This document shows, in pieces, positions 35,734 to 46,166 of a stretch of DNA of 64,000 nucleotides (positions within the stretch are counted from its first letter, which is position 1; each line of letters begins with the position of its first letter). Made by a program: the position numbers and the translations under genes. The notes beneath the pieces were generated by a model. It worked only from the letters and a program-made list of their open reading frames with translations. It searched no databases and had not been told where the DNA came from. Source of the stretch: Dickeya oryzae (GTDB lineage: Bacteria; Pseudomonadota; Gammaproteobacteria; Enterobacterales; Enterobacteriaceae); NCBI RefSeq assembly GCF_009372235.1, contig NZ_ML762920.1, forward strand, positions 215,198 through 279,197. The letters are read 5' to 3'.

Positions 35734-37759
35734 ATTCAATGTTTTTAAGATAGTTAGCAGTGCGATGAAACGCCAGGGGAAAAATACCGGCTCTCCCGCA
35801 ACTAAACCCACTATACCAGCAGCTAAATCTGAGCAGGGTACGGTTGTCGGCAATCAGTCCTCGTCAGTAAATGAGATCTCCCCGGCCGGTGCCAGGCCGG
35901 GGAAAACTCGCCCAGGCAAAAAAAAGTCTGATAAACCTGAAGCATCATCACCAAAAGATCCGACCCATACTGATACCTCATCGCCACCCCAGGAAAAAAA
36001 ACAACCTGGGTTATTGGGCAAACTGCGCGACAAAGTTATGGAAAAACTCTCGTCAATCAGCCCAGAGGATCTGGCGACAGGCACCGTTACTTCGGTTCAG
36101 AAAATTATGGAGCCGGGGTATGACTTCTCTCGTGAGAATGCAAGTTTGCAGGCATCTCTTGGCTTGAAACCTGATGATCAGATAGCCAAATATCTTACCG
36201 CTCAGGCTAAAGCTATTGCGGATACCACACCGCTTACCCATGCCGACGCGGTTCGCGCACAACATGCTATTGTTGATCTCGGGGCAACCGACAACACAGT
36301 GCTCGCAGTTACACCCACAGCAGTATCGCTATCACAAGTCAATCAACGCTCTGTCAATGATTCTGCTGCCCTACTCATGGAAGTCGATCGTGCTTTTCAG
36401 CTGAAAAATGCTAACTATGCACATATCGGTGATGTGGCAAGCGTGATCATCCAAAAGACAGAAGCAAGCTTTGACAGCTTTAAAGAAGGGTTAGCAACCG
36501 CCGCACCTACAGCCCATAAGGCTGGAGTCAGTTTCGAAGATACCAGCATCATGCTAGGTGCGCTGGCTGATAGCGGGCTTGATAACGCCGACGGGAAAAA
36601 CAATGGTGCGCGCGTACAAGCACTTATCCAACGGCTCAACAAACCGACCGACACTGCCCGTCAACTGCTATCTCAGTTAAATATCGTGCCGTCTACAGCA
36701 CAAGGAAAGCTGATTTCACCGCTGACAACGCTGGAGCAAATAGGTAAACGCTTTGAACAAGATCATGTCAGTCAATCTCAGCGTGATAGATACATCAATA
36801 CAATATTTGGCAGTCAAGGAGGGGCCGCAGCGAATGTCCTTATCCAGGGCCTGAATCAAGGTAACACCGGGGTACTTCGCAACCGTGTACAAGACTCTGC
36901 CGGTGTTCTGACAACATCTTATGATACTTCGCAAAATACGCTAGCAGGTGATATCAGCAAGCTGCAATCCCAAACAGAAAGCATACAAGTTAAGTTGTAT
37001 GAATCGGCAGAAGGGACAGCTCGCGACCTCGTCCAGGCGGGAAGCCGACAACTGGATAAGCTTACGCCACACTCGTCGTCAAATTCTGCGCAGAGCAATA
37101 CACCCGGAGTGCTCAGTGGAACGGATGCCGTTGATATGCCAATGGTTAATCCATTACACACACCATCAACCCCGATGAGTAAAGCGATATTAAATGCGAT
37201 ACCGAAGGTACCCAAACTGCCATTAATTAAAGATTTATCACTGACAGCTCGTGGAAATATGTTGGCCTATATGGGTTCTGAAGCGGCGGAGCAGCTCTAT
37301 GGGTATTATACCGAGCACCCTGAACAGCAAAAATATCTGGGTAACAATTATTTATTTGGCAATGATTTGTATGAAGCCACTGCAGCCGATTATTTAGAAA
37401 AACATAAAAAAGCAAAAGACACATTGGGTACTACTCCCCCACTACAGTCTACTAGTTCCGGTACTGGTAGTTCGCTTCCCATAGATAATAGCACCGTGGT
37501 ATCAGATCCAAACTATCAAGCAGAGACGGTAACAGATTCGTTAAACGGCATAAATTATGGGAACTACAGCGCGCTGTCACCGATAATAAACCAGAACTAT
37601 GCTGATAATAGAGTCATTAATAACAACGTACAGATCAGTATGCCAGAGGGCACACAGTACGAACAACTTCATGAAAAAGTGTTAAGTATATTGAATGAAT
37701 ACTCACAACAACAGGATGACCGGCGTTTAAGTCAAATGAATACTTTACACCCGTATTAA
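35726..37759 (+). CDS. Tail tape measure protein (P2 gpT position)
   Basis: A 677-residue tape measure protein that sets tail length. A central region matches TP901-type tape measures (SFEDTSIMLGALADSGLD, NNGARVQALIQRLNKPT, INTIFGSQGGAAANVLIQGL). The first 110 residues are a Lys/Pro/Ser-rich, disordered-looking arm, and the C-terminal third is Ser/Asn rich. P2 gpT is 815 residues, so this tail should be somewhat shorter. The start overlaps the E' stop by 8 nt; a GTG at 35714 would add four residues. I see no long hydrophobic segment. From here on the DNA becomes more AT-rich than in the sheath genes, suggesting a mosaic junction. Confidence 0.88.
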   Translation: MPKFNVFKIVSSAMKRQGKNTGSPATKPTIPAAKSEQGTVVGNQSSSVNEISPAGARPGKTRPGKKKSDKPEASSPKDPTHTDTSSPPQEKKQPGLLGKLRDKVMEKLSSISPEDLATGTVTSVQKIMEPGYDFSRENASLQASLGLKPDDQIAKYLTAQAKAIADTTPLTHADAVRAQHAIVDLGATDNTVLAVTPTAVSLSQVNQRSVNDSAALLMEVDRAFQLKNANYAHIGDVASVIIQKTEASFDSFKEGLATAAPTAHKAGVSFEDTSIMLGALADSGLDNADGKNNGARVQALIQRLNKPTDTARQLLSQLNIVPSTAQGKLISPLTTLEQIGKRFEQDHVSQSQRDRYINTIFGSQGGAAANVLIQGLNQGNTGVLRNRVQDSAGVLTTSYDTSQNTLAGDISKLQSQTESIQVKLYESAEGTARDLVQAGSRQLDKLTPHSSSNSAQSNTPGVLSGTDAVDMPMVNPLHTPSTPMSKAILNAIPKVPKLPLIKDLSLTARGNMLAYMGSEAAEQLYGYYTEHPEQQKYLGNNYLFGNDLYEATAADYLEKHKKAKDTLGTTPPLQSTSSGTGSSLPIDNSTVVSDPNYQAETVTDSLNGINYGNYSALSPIINQNYADNRVINNNVQISMPEGTQYEQLHEKVLSILNEYSQQQDDRRLSQMNTLHPY

Positions 37760-37771
37760 GGAATAATTATT

Positions 37772-38266
37772 ATGATGCTTTCACTCGGATTATTCGTTTT
37801 CCACTTGCGCACGCTGCCATACAACGTAATTAAGCGAGAAGCCGCTTACAACTGGCAAGGTAATGCCCGGATCGGCATGCGTAACTCTCATCAATATCTT
37901 GGGAAAGGTGATGAAACTATTACATTAAGTGGCGCTCTTATTCCGGAAATATCCGGAATTACCAGTCGTGTAGCCAGACTCGCTCTGGATTACATGGCAG
38001 ATTCCGGCATGGCCTGGCCACTTATTGAGGGTAGCGGTACTATTTACGGCATGTTTGTTATAACTAAGGTGGAATATACTGGGAAAGAGCTGTATTCCGA
38101 TGGTAGTGCCCGTAATATCAATTTCACGCTGACGTTAACACGCGTTGACGAATCGCTGATCTCAATGTTTGGTGATCTCAGGGATCAAGCATCCGCACTC
38201 TATGACTCTAAAATATCCCCAGCGCTTTCAACAGCCAAGTCGACTATTCAGGGACTATTATCATGA
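37772..38266 (+). CDS. P2 gpU-like tail terminator/assembly protein
   Basis: A 164-residue protein (P2 gpU 159 aa). Recognisable: LGLFVFHLRTLPYN, ETITLSGALIPEI and LYSDGSARNINFTLTLTRVDE. gpU is needed to complete the tail. ATG-ATG start, behind AAGGAATAATT. Overlaps gpD by 4 nt. Confidence 0.93.
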   Translation: MMLSLGLFVFHLRTLPYNVIKREAAYNWQGNARIGMRNSHQYLGKGDETITLSGALIPEISGITSRVARLALDYMADSGMAWPLIEGSGTIYGMFVITKVEYTGKELYSDGSARNINFTLTLTRVDESLISMFGDLRDQASALYDSKISPALSTAKSTIQGLLS

Positions 38267-39447
38267 TTACAAGAAATCAGATTGAAATAGGCAGCGAACT
38301 CTCCCCAGACTTCCTTATTACGCTGTGGGATAAATCAATGAAGGAGCAACTTTCCACACCTTCAAATATAAAAATGCGGCTCATTTCCTTGACATTGACG
38401 GATAACATTGGATTTGAATCAGATACTCTTTCGCTGGAATTGGATGATAGCGATGGAAAATTAGTCATGCCAGAAAAAGGGGTGAATATTGGCATCAGCC
38501 TTGGGTGGAAAAATAAACCACTAGTCTCGAAGGGAGTCTATATTGTCGATAAAATAACTTACCAAGGTTCCCCAGACAAGCTGAGTATTACAGCCAACAG
38601 TATGAATTTCAGGGGGGCATTTAATAGCCCTCGAGAAGAAAGTTATAAAAATACTACATTAGGCAATCTTGCTAAAACCATTGCTGTACGAAATGAGTTG
38701 AGCTTGTCTATTTCAGAAAAGCTGGAACAGCTCGTAATGAAAGACGTTATACAGAGTAACCAGTCTGACTCGGAATTATTATTTCAGCTAGGTCGAAACA
38801 ATAACTTTACCGTTACGGTTAAGAATGGCGTATTAGCGTTGTTTGAAGGTGGTTTTGGTACCAGCGTCAGTGGTAAACCGATGGGGACGAAAACGCTCGA
38901 GCGTCATGACTGCAGTTCGTTCATATTCAAAGTGACAGAGCGTAAATCTTCCCCAGTCGTGATTGCCAAATGGCACGATTACAAAGACGCCAAAACCTAT
39001 GCCGTGAGAATAAAAGCGAAAGAAGAGGCGGCAAAAACCACAAGCGCCGCCCACCCAGCCGCCAAGTCGACCAGTAGTGCCCAGGACTCCAGTGAGAAGA
39101 TCACTAATTACTTGTCCGGTGACATCAAAAATGCGAGCACACTCTCGAAGCTATACCGTGATAAAGAAGAAGCGACAATGGTCGCTGTCAGCCGGTGGTT
39201 TCAAATTCAACGCGAAGGCGTCGATTTTTCCGTACAACTCCACACCGGTATGGAGTCCCTGGCCCCTGGTATGCTGCTGAACTTAAAAGGATTCAAACAG
39301 GTTATCAATGATCGGTTATGGAACATAAAATCCGTGGTACATAAGCTTTCCGGCAAGGGGTTCACCTCAGCTCTGGAACTTGACATCCTCTCAAGTGATC
39401 TTGAATACGTGGCCGAATACGGGCTGTTGTCTGAAACAACTCAATAA
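38263..39447 (+). CDS. P2 gpD-like baseplate hub protein
   Basis: A 394-residue late control protein D (P2 387 aa), the central hub under the spike. The text DNIGFESDTLSLELDDSDG and AVSRWFQIQREGVDFSVQLHTGMESLAPGM is characteristic. An Ala/Lys/Ser-rich insert near residues 255-280 (EEAAKTTSAAHPAAKSTSSAQ) is a likely flexible loop. The start codon overlaps the gpU stop (ATGA). Confidence 0.95.
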   Translation: MITRNQIEIGSELSPDFLITLWDKSMKEQLSTPSNIKMRLISLTLTDNIGFESDTLSLELDDSDGKLVMPEKGVNIGISLGWKNKPLVSKGVYIVDKITYQGSPDKLSITANSMNFRGAFNSPREESYKNTTLGNLAKTIAVRNELSLSISEKLEQLVMKDVIQSNQSDSELLFQLGRNNNFTVTVKNGVLALFEGGFGTSVSGKPMGTKTLERHDCSSFIFKVTERKSSPVVIAKWHDYKDAKTYAVRIKAKEEAAKTTSAAHPAAKSTSSAQDSSEKITNYLSGDIKNASTLSKLYRDKEEATMVAVSRWFQIQREGVDFSVQLHTGMESLAPGMLLNLKGFKQVINDRLWNIKSVVHKLSGKGFTSALELDILSSDLEYVAEYGLLSETTQ

Positions 39448-39544
39448 ATCGAATTTGCGAATCATTAATTTGCATTTTCAAATTCAATGTTATACTATGT
39501 GTATAAGATGTTTAACTAACCCGTACACATAAGGTGATTTCAAA

Positions 39545-39736
39545 ATGATGCATTGTCCTTTGTGCCGTCATTCCGCTCATGCCCGTTCCAGCCGCTACCT
39601 GTCTGAAAATACCAAGGAGCGCTACCACCAGTGCACCAACGTCAACTGCGGTCACACGTTCGTGACGATGGAAGCCATTACCCGCTCCATCATGGTACCC
39701 GGCAAAACTGAACCGGTTGACGGCGAGCGCAAGTAA
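39545..39736 (+). CDS. ogr: Ogr/Delta-type zinc-finger late-gene activator
   Basis: A 63-residue Ogr-family transcription activator with the zinc-binding cysteines MHCPLC and HQCTNVNCGHTF. In P2, Ogr binds RNA polymerase alpha and turns on the late (tail, head, lysis) promoters. Here it is the only obvious positive regulator of the tail genes. Tandem ATG at 39545 and 39548 behind AAGGTGATTTCAA. It ends the element, followed by a strong terminator, as in P2. Confidence 0.95.
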   Translation: MMHCPLCRHSAHARSSRYLSENTKERYHQCTNVNCGHTFVTMEAITRSIMVPGKTEPVDGERK

Positions 39737-39786
39737 CCCGTTATTCCTCACTCCCTCCGTGTTTCCTTACTTTTCTGACCGTCTTT

Positions 39787-39810
39787 CCCCGCCGCCCGGC
39801 GGGGTTTTTT
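39787..39810 (+). terminator. Terminator after ogr
   Basis: Stem CCCCGCC / GGCGGGG with a GCCC loop followed by six T. It marks the right end of the phage-type transcripts. Confidence 0.92.
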
Positions 39811-40127
39811 ATGCATTAAAATACACATAAAGTGTTTTTTTCTGGCTTTACTCGTCAATCATTAGCAAAACGTATTATTGACGCAGACCGCCATCGGCTC
39901 GTAGTATCAAACCGCTTTTACTGATTTTCAGTCACTTGCTGCGACAATGTCTCACAGTCTGCCGGGCCATCAACGCCGCAAGGAATGAATCCTGCCGTGA
40001 CGATGGTGCACCTTCTTTTTTTCACCATCAAAAATCAGACGCTGACACCGCTTTGAACAACACGGGAGCAGGAAGGCGTCATGGCAATGCGCCCATGCTT
40101 TCCTGCTCCACAGCAGGGAGAATACCC
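39811..40127. other. Gene-free right junction of the P2-like element
   Basis: About 317 bp with no gene. It holds a loose inverted repeat (CGTCAAT at 39853-39859 and ATTGACG at 39877-39883), plausible as an operator or an attachment-site relic, and the promoter region of the guanine deaminase gene. No copy of left-junction sequence was recognised, so the att sites remain undefined. Confidence 0.5.
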
Positions 40128-41432
40128 ATGATGGACGCCACCCTGGCCTACCGCGCCAGTCTGTTACACTTTGTCGATGACCCACTGCACCACCCCGACG
40201 CCACGCGCTTTATCGAAGACGGCGTGTTAGTGGTGCGTAACGGCCGTATTCAGGACGCCGTGCCGTATGACTGCCTTACCGAGGCTGATCGTCAGGCCAT
40301 GACGGTCATTGATTATCGCGGTCAATTACTGATGCCGGGATTTATCGACACCCATATTCACTTTCCCCAGACGGAAATGATCGCCTGTTACGGTGAGCAA
40401 CTGCTGTCCTGGCTTAATACCTACACCTTCCCTACCGAGTGCAAGTTTGCTGATGAGACTTACGCCCGGGAACGGGCGGTATTCTTTATTCAGGAACTGT
40501 TACGGCACGGCACCACCAGTGCGCTGGTCTTTGCGACTGTCCACCCTCAGTCGGTTGATGCGCTGTTTAGCGCCGCCGAAGACAAAAACATGTGCCTGAT
40601 TGCCGGTAAAGTCATGATGGACCGCCATGCGCCGGACGAGCTGTGTGACACCGCCCAGCAGAGCTATGACGAGAGCAAGGCGCTGATTGAAAAATGGCAC
40701 CACCGAGGGCGGTTGCGCTATGCAGTCACGCCGCGCTTTGCTGCCACCTCCACCCCGGAACAACTGGCGCTGGCAGGCCGGTTACTGCGGGAATATCCGG
40801 ATGTGTATTTGCACACTCATCTGTGTGAAAACACGGACGAAATCGCCTGGGTCAAGTCGCTGTTTCCCGAGCAACAACACTACCTCGATGTCTACCATCA
40901 CCACGGGTTAACCGGACGCCGCTCGGTGTTTGCCCATGCTATTCACCTGCACCCGGATGAAATTCACACGCTAACGCGTAGTCAATCCGCCGTGGCGTTT
41001 TGTCCCAGCTCTAATTTGTTTTTAGGCAGCGGGCTATTCCGGCTGCATCCGTTAAAAGCTGCCGGGGTTCGTGTGGGCATCGGTACCGATGTTGGCGCAG
41101 GTACCAGTCTGTCGTTGCTGCAAACCCTCAGCGACGGTTATAAAGTGCAGCAATTGCAAGGCGAAAAACTCTCGGCACGCGAAGGCTTCTATCAGGCCAC
41201 GCTGGGGAGTGCGGCAGCGCTGTCGCTGGATGACAGGCTGGGTAATTTTCTGCCGGGCAAAGACGCCGACTTCGTGGTGCTGAACTGGGCGGCGACACCA
41301 CTGCAGCAACTACGCCAGCAACAAGCCACCTCGCTGGACTCACGGCTGTTCGCCCTGATGATGCAAGGTGATGACCGAAACATAAGCGCGACTTATGTTC
41401 ATGGTCAATGCGTCTATCGACAAGGTCAATAA
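40128..41432 (+). CDS. guaD: Guanine deaminase
   Basis: A 434-residue amidohydrolase converting guanine to xanthine and ammonia. The metal-binding HxH is in GFIDTHIHFPQTEM; further ligands are His in YLHTHLCENTDE, His in VFAHAIHLHPDE and Asp in GIGTDVGAGTSLS. SNLFLGSGLFRL is also typical of GuaD. The ATG at 40128 behind CAGGGAGAATACC (or the ATG right after) is the real start; the longer open frame upstream is non-coding. It appears to be a single-gene unit at the right border of the P2-like element. Confidence 0.93.
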   Translation: MMDATLAYRASLLHFVDDPLHHPDATRFIEDGVLVVRNGRIQDAVPYDCLTEADRQAMTVIDYRGQLLMPGFIDTHIHFPQTEMIACYGEQLLSWLNTYTFPTECKFADETYARERAVFFIQELLRHGTTSALVFATVHPQSVDALFSAAEDKNMCLIAGKVMMDRHAPDELCDTAQQSYDESKALIEKWHHRGRLRYAVTPRFAATSTPEQLALAGRLLREYPDVYLHTHLCENTDEIAWVKSLFPEQQHYLDVYHHHGLTGRRSVFAHAIHLHPDEIHTLTRSQSAVAFCPSSNLFLGSGLFRLHPLKAAGVRVGIGTDVGAGTSLSLLQTLSDGYKVQQLQGEKLSAREGFYQATLGSAAALSLDDRLGNFLPGKDADFVVLNWAATPLQQLRQQQATSLDSRLFALMMQGDDRNISATYVHGQCVYRQGQ

Positions 41433-41656
41433 ACCACGAACCTGCCGATGATAAACCGGACTGGATTGCACCCCATAGAGTGACGCACCGCACATTTCAC
41501 TAAAAAAAGTCATGTTGCGGTGTGCCACCTACCGATAACTATTCTTGAATCATAACCGGACAAGCGCTCAGGCCAAATGCGGGATGGCGACATCTGCTGC
41601 GCTCTGCCCTTCGCAGAGCCGACAGCCACTATCATCAGGTATTATAAGGTTTCGTC

Positions 41657-43471
41657 ATGACGTCCCCACGCCATCGTTGTAGCGAAGAACAGCAAGACAT
41701 CCTCGCGCGCATGCTGAGTATTTTCGACACCCAGCCCGCTGATGAGCTCCCGCGTCTGGCGCGCATCACCCGTACCTTTTTTCAGGTGCAGAGTGTGGTG
41801 ATTTCGCTGGTTAACAGCGAGCGCCAGTGGTTTCTGACAAAAGAGAATTTTCCGCGTCAGGAACCGGCTATCGAATTTTCCTTCTGCGCTCATACCGTCA
41901 GCGCCAACGCACCGCTGATCGTTCCTGACACGCTGTTGGATTCACGCTTTGTGAATAATCCGCTGGTCACCGGCACGGATCCGATTCGTTTTCACGCCAG
42001 TTACCCACTGATCTCTTCACTCGGAACGCCGCTGGGCGCGCTGTGCCTGTATCACCACCAGCCTCGCACCTTTAGCGATGAGGAACTGCAGCAACTGAGC
42101 GATTTAGCCTGCATCGTGCAAACCGTGCTGCATAAAGTAGAAATGCAGGCGCGTGAAGCGATAGCGCAGGAAAGGTTGCATCACGCGGATTACATTAACC
42201 AGCAGATATTTTCCAGCGCGGCCATTGGTCTGGCGCTGGTAGCCCCGGATAAGCGGCTGATAAAGTTTAATCCGGCGTTTTGTGAACTGCTTGGCTACGA
42301 CGAGCAAACGTTGCTGACGCTGCCGGTGGAGAACGTCGTTCACCCAGAGGATTTACCGGCACTCATCGCAGACTACGCACGGCTGATGAACAACGATATG
42401 CGGGAAAGTACGCAGCAATGCCGCTACATCCGCGCAGACGGTAGCGAGCTGTGGGCGCAGGTTTCCATTTCGGTACTCTGCAATCCCGACGGCAGCAAGT
42501 TCGGCTTGTTACTGGCGTTGACCGACATTAGCACGCAGAAAGCCTCGGAACGGCGATTACGTGACCTGAGCCAGGAACTGGAAAACCGGGTAGAACAGCG
42601 CACCGCCGAACTGTACCAAAGCCATCAATTCATTCAGGACATCACCGACCATATTCCGGCGATGATTTCCTGCATCAATCCGGATAACGTGCTGGTTTTT
42701 GCCAATCGCCACCTGCGCAGGTTAATCGGTCATGAACATGACAACCTGTATCAACGTGATATCCATGACATCTTTCGTCCGAAGGAGCTGGCGTTGCTGT
42801 TGCCACGACTGGAAGAATCCCGCCAGAAACAGCATCCGGCGTCGTTTGAGCATGAAGTGGGCATGCCTGACGGCCAACGCGTCACATTGCATACCGAACT
42901 GGTACCCGCCGAATCGCCGGAGCTCGGCACCTATATCCTCTCCACCGATATCACCTACCTGACAGTGTTGCGCGATCGGCTATCGTTTGAAGCCAATCAC
43001 GACCACCTGACCGGCCTGCCCAACCGCCGTGCCGTCATCAGTTACCTGCAACGGCTGGCGGGCAAGAAACGGCGTGGGGCGCTGGCCCTGCTATTTTTTG
43101 ATATCAATAACTTCAAATACTATAACGACCATTTTGGGCATGATTTTGGCGATCGGGTCATCAAAACTTTTGCCCGCCTGCTACGCCAGAATACCCGCTC
43201 TTACGATTTCATCGGTCGGCTGGCGGGAGATGAGTTTCTGATGGTTATTCATGAACAGCAGAATCTGACCAGCGAAATTCGTAGCATCACCCAGAAACTG
43301 AAAGCGAAGATTGAAAAACCGGTCACCATTCGCCATCAGACGATTACGCTGTCCGCCAGCGTGGGGCATGCGATTTTGCAAGAGGACGCGCCACTTAACG
43401 CCAATGAACTGATCCGCAAAGCGGACAGCGCTATGTATCGGGCGAAACGCCGTTATGCGCCCCCGGCATAA
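41657..43471 (+). CDS. GAF-PAS-PAS-GGDEF diguanylate cyclase
   Basis: A 604-residue soluble signalling protein. An N-terminal GAF domain spans about 20-155 (RITRTFFQVQSVVISLVNSERQWF). The first PAS is about 175-290 and the second PAS about 320-430 (with NPDNVLVFANRHLRRLIGHE). The C-terminal GGDEF domain (about 440-600) contains HDHLTGLPNRRA and the active-site motif RLAGDEFLM, an accepted variant of GGDEF, so it is probably an active cyclase making c-di-GMP. No membrane segment. A coiled-coil joins the PAS domains (SERRLRDLSQELENRVEQRT). It lies upstream of two chemoreceptors, consistent with control of motility versus attachment. Confidence 0.92.
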   Translation: MTSPRHRCSEEQQDILARMLSIFDTQPADELPRLARITRTFFQVQSVVISLVNSERQWFLTKENFPRQEPAIEFSFCAHTVSANAPLIVPDTLLDSRFVNNPLVTGTDPIRFHASYPLISSLGTPLGALCLYHHQPRTFSDEELQQLSDLACIVQTVLHKVEMQAREAIAQERLHHADYINQQIFSSAAIGLALVAPDKRLIKFNPAFCELLGYDEQTLLTLPVENVVHPEDLPALIADYARLMNNDMRESTQQCRYIRADGSELWAQVSISVLCNPDGSKFGLLLALTDISTQKASERRLRDLSQELENRVEQRTAELYQSHQFIQDITDHIPAMISCINPDNVLVFANRHLRRLIGHEHDNLYQRDIHDIFRPKELALLLPRLEESRQKQHPASFEHEVGMPDGQRVTLHTELVPAESPELGTYILSTDITYLTVLRDRLSFEANHDHLTGLPNRRAVISYLQRLAGKKRRGALALLFFDINNFKYYNDHFGHDFGDRVIKTFARLLRQNTRSYDFIGRLAGDEFLMVIHEQQNLTSEIRSITQKLKAKIEKPVTIRHQTITLSASVGHAILQEDAPLNANELIRKADSAMYRAKRRYAPPA

Positions 43472-43537
43472 TGGCCCCTACCATTTTAGTCTGATGGCGA
43501 TTTACCTCGTCATCACTTACCTTATCATTACTTCTAC

Positions 43538-43582
43538 TTTGCCATAATCAGATTTGCCATAATCAGATTTGCCATAATCAGC
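43538..43582. repeat. 15-bp tandem repeat, three copies
   Basis: TTTGCCATAATCAGA occurs at 43538, 43553 and 43568 (last base differs). It lies in the 314-bp gap between the GGDEF gene and the next chemoreceptor; the rest of this gap is AT-rich and gene-free. Confidence 0.9.
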
Positions 43583-43716
43583 AACCCCACTTGCCAGAAT
43601 AAGAATAACGAAAAACTATAAAAATAATATTATCCGGACGATCATTCTGCTTATTCCGCTGTAATAACGACAAGCTGTGTCATAAGTATTTCCTGTGATG
43701 ATAATCACGTTTTTTT

Positions 43717-43744
43717 TAAAGTTCTCACTTTTGAGTGCCGATGG
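43717..43744 (+). promoter_or_regulatory. Candidate FliA promoter of second chemoreceptor
   Basis: TAAAGTTC, then GCCGATGG with one base more spacing (16 bp after TAAA) than the consensus 15. The -35 is near perfect and the -10 matches 6 of 8. It sits 42 bp upstream of the chemoreceptor start codon. Confidence 0.5.
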
Positions 43745-43785
43745 ATTTTTTACCGACATCATTATTCCATCACCGAGAGCAAACC

Positions 43786-45477
43786 ATGTTCAGAAATATA
43801 AAAATTGTCACCGGACTTTTTTCATTACTACTGGCATTAAGTCTATTGCAGTTGGTTAGTTACGGTTTTTTCTTTGGCGCCATGAAGAGTGATCGCAATA
43901 ACTTTGTCGTCGCACAAACGCTGCGCAAACAGAGCAGCGAGTTGAATGCGTCCTGGATAGCCCTGATCCAGACACGCAATACCATGAATCGCGCCATCGC
44001 ACGTATGATTATGGAAACCAACAATATTCCCAGCGCCGGAAAATCGGCCGAGCTGATTGATGTCGCCAATCAGTCGCTGGCTCAGGCGGACAAACATTTC
44101 GCCGCCTATACTCAAATTCCGTTATTGCCGGTACAGGACGCGGCGCTGGCGAAAGACATCAACACCCATTATCAGGCACTGCGGCGCGTATTACAGCAAA
44201 TCGTTGATTTGATCAAAACGCAGGACGTCAAAACCATTCAGGCACTGCCGACACAAAAAATGCAGGATGCCTTCCAGAATTCCTTTGATGCCTATTTCCG
44301 TCAAAACGATGCCTTGAATGACAGCGCAGTGACCGATAGCAACCAAAATTATGACTACAGTATCATCGTGATAGCCGTTTGTGTGTTGATCCTGCTGTTC
44401 GCCACCAGCAGTGCCTGGGTGTATATCCGCCGCATCCTGTTGCAGCCATTACGTCGGGTAATAACGCACCTGCACCACATCGCCAACGGCGACCTGACAC
44501 AGTCGCTGCTCATTGAAGCAAAAAATGAAATTGGCCAGTTGGCACAGAGTGTCCGCCATATGCAACAGTCGCTGACTGATACCGTCGGGAAAGTGCGTAC
44601 CAGCGCAGATGAAATTTATCGCAGCGCCAGTGAAATTGCCGGTGGCAATAGCGACCTGTCCTCGCGTACCGAACAGCAGTCAGCATCGCTGGTAGAAACC
44701 GCCGCCAGCATGGAGCAGTTAACCGCCACCGTCAAACAGAACGCCGACAACGCCCGTCACGCCTCTCAACTGGCGCGCGACGCATCTGATACCGCTCACA
44801 AAGGGTTGCAGGTGGTGGATAACGTGGTCAGCACGATGAAGCAAATCAGCGGCAGTTCGCAGAAGATCAGTGATATTACCGGGCTTATCGACAGCATCGC
44901 CTTTCAGACCAACATTCTGGCGCTTAACGCGGCGGTAGAAGCCGCACGCGCAGGGGAACAGGGGCGTGGCTTTGCCGTGGTAGCCGGAGAAGTGCGGAAT
45001 CTGGCGCAGCGTAGCGCCGAAGCAGCCCACGAAATCAAAGGGCTTATCGAAGACTCGGTTAATCGGGTGCACGAAGGCTCGCTACTGGTGACCTCTGCCG
45101 GGGAAACCATGGGCGACCTGGTGAAAGCGGTTTCACGCGTCACCGACATCATGGGGGAAATCTCGTGTGCCTCGGAAGAGCAAAGCCGTGGCATCGATCA
45201 GGTTAGCCAGGCCATCAGCGAGATGGATCGCGTCACACAGCAGAACGCAGTACTGGTAGAACAATCCGCTAATGCGGCCGTATCACTGGAAGAGCAAAGT
45301 GACCACCTTAACCATGCGGTGTCGCTGTTCCGGCTTCATGCAACGCCCGTTCAGGACCGCGAAAAAAAACGGCCCGTCATCGGCACATCCAGTAAAACAC
45401 CGTCGCCGTTAACGCTTCCCGGCAAAGCCGCCACCGCCGGAGCCTACCACGATGCGGGCAACTGGGAGACATTCTGA
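43786..45477 (+). CDS. Methyl-accepting chemotaxis protein, Tar/Tsr type
   Basis: A 563-residue transmembrane chemoreceptor. TM1 is at about 6-30 ([24 protein letters not shown]). A periplasmic four-helix-bundle domain of about 160 residues follows, then TM2 near 193-215 and HAMP ([26 protein letters not shown]). The signalling tip is [22 protein letters not shown]. The last five residues, NWETF, are the exact CheR/CheB tether of enterobacterial Tar/Tsr, so it should be a high-abundance-type receptor. Start at 43786 behind GAGAGCAAACC; the upstream in-frame ATG lies in the promoter. Confidence 0.95.
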   Translation: MFRNIKIVTGLFSLLLALSLLQLVSYGFFFGAMKSDRNNFVVAQTLRKQSSELNASWIALIQTRNTMNRAIARMIMETNNIPSAGKSAELIDVANQSLAQADKHFAAYTQIPLLPVQDAALAKDINTHYQALRRVLQQIVDLIKTQDVKTIQALPTQKMQDAFQNSFDAYFRQNDALNDSAVTDSNQNYDYSIIVIAVCVLILLFATSSAWVYIRRILLQPLRRVITHLHHIANGDLTQSLLIEAKNEIGQLAQSVRHMQQSLTDTVGKVRTSADEIYRSASEIAGGNSDLSSRTEQQSASLVETAASMEQLTATVKQNADNARHASQLARDASDTAHKGLQVVDNVVSTMKQISGSSQKISDITGLIDSIAFQTNILALNAAVEAARAGEQGRGFAVVAGEVRNLAQRSAEAAHEIKGLIEDSVNRVHEGSLLVTSAGETMGDLVKAVSRVTDIMGEISCASEEQSRGIDQVSQAISEMDRVTQQNAVLVEQSANAAVSLEEQSDHLNHAVSLFRLHATPVQDREKKRPVIGTSSKTPSPLTLPGKAATAGAYHDAGNWETF

Positions 45478-46166
45478 CTCCCCCCCGACTGAAAACCTGC
45501 TTTTATCGTCCGCCCTGCTTTGGGGCGGACACCCCATGAACGCCCGCTTATCCACCGCGTCTCTCACGCTGTTATCACGACCAGACGCTATTTTTATGTC
45601 CTTCAAAAACGACTGGCAATAAATACTGTGCCACCGGATAAACACCTGTTAGATGAACTCCTGGGACATGATTTGTTTTCTCTGTTTCTGCTAATTATCC
45701 CAGCCCATCGATGGCGATAACCGTCAGGCGCTTATTTTTCATCACAATCTTGCGATAGCGCATCATTATTTCTGGCGAAAAATGAAATTTGCCAGACAAA
45801 TGCTAAATTTAAAATGATATCGGATCAGATCTCATGCATATGTTTGTTATTGTTAGGTTGCACTATCGTTAACTGCATCAACGGTCGGCTGTCTATGGCC
45901 TGAACAGGGCATATATCGTCAGCTTTTTATTAAAAAGCGAGCTATAGGTAAAAAAAACAAATCACAGATTACGCTACGGGTATCCAAATAACGTAATAGC
46001 AGGACGTCAGCATTGATACGCACGACGCCCTTCGAAAAGGAATACGTCAGGGAAGACGGGATAATAAAATCAGCGCACCTGCACGCTGAAGCATCGCGGC
46101 GATATATCTTTTCTATGCGACAGACCCTGAAGTCCAAACTAAAAATAATTTTCACGAGGACCTGAA
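45478..46166. other. Gene-free spacer between two chemoreceptor genes
   Basis: About 690 bp with no convincing gene. Just after the chemoreceptor, GTCCGCCC / GGGCGGAC (45508-45530) forms a hairpin without a T tract. The remainder is AT-rich and presumably contains the promoter of the Aer-type gene; no FliA consensus was found near it. Confidence 0.6.

Noticed and set aside
39936..40127. N-terminal extension of guanine deaminase by 64 codons
   Set aside because: A strong ribosome site precedes the ATG at 40128, and the family start fits there.
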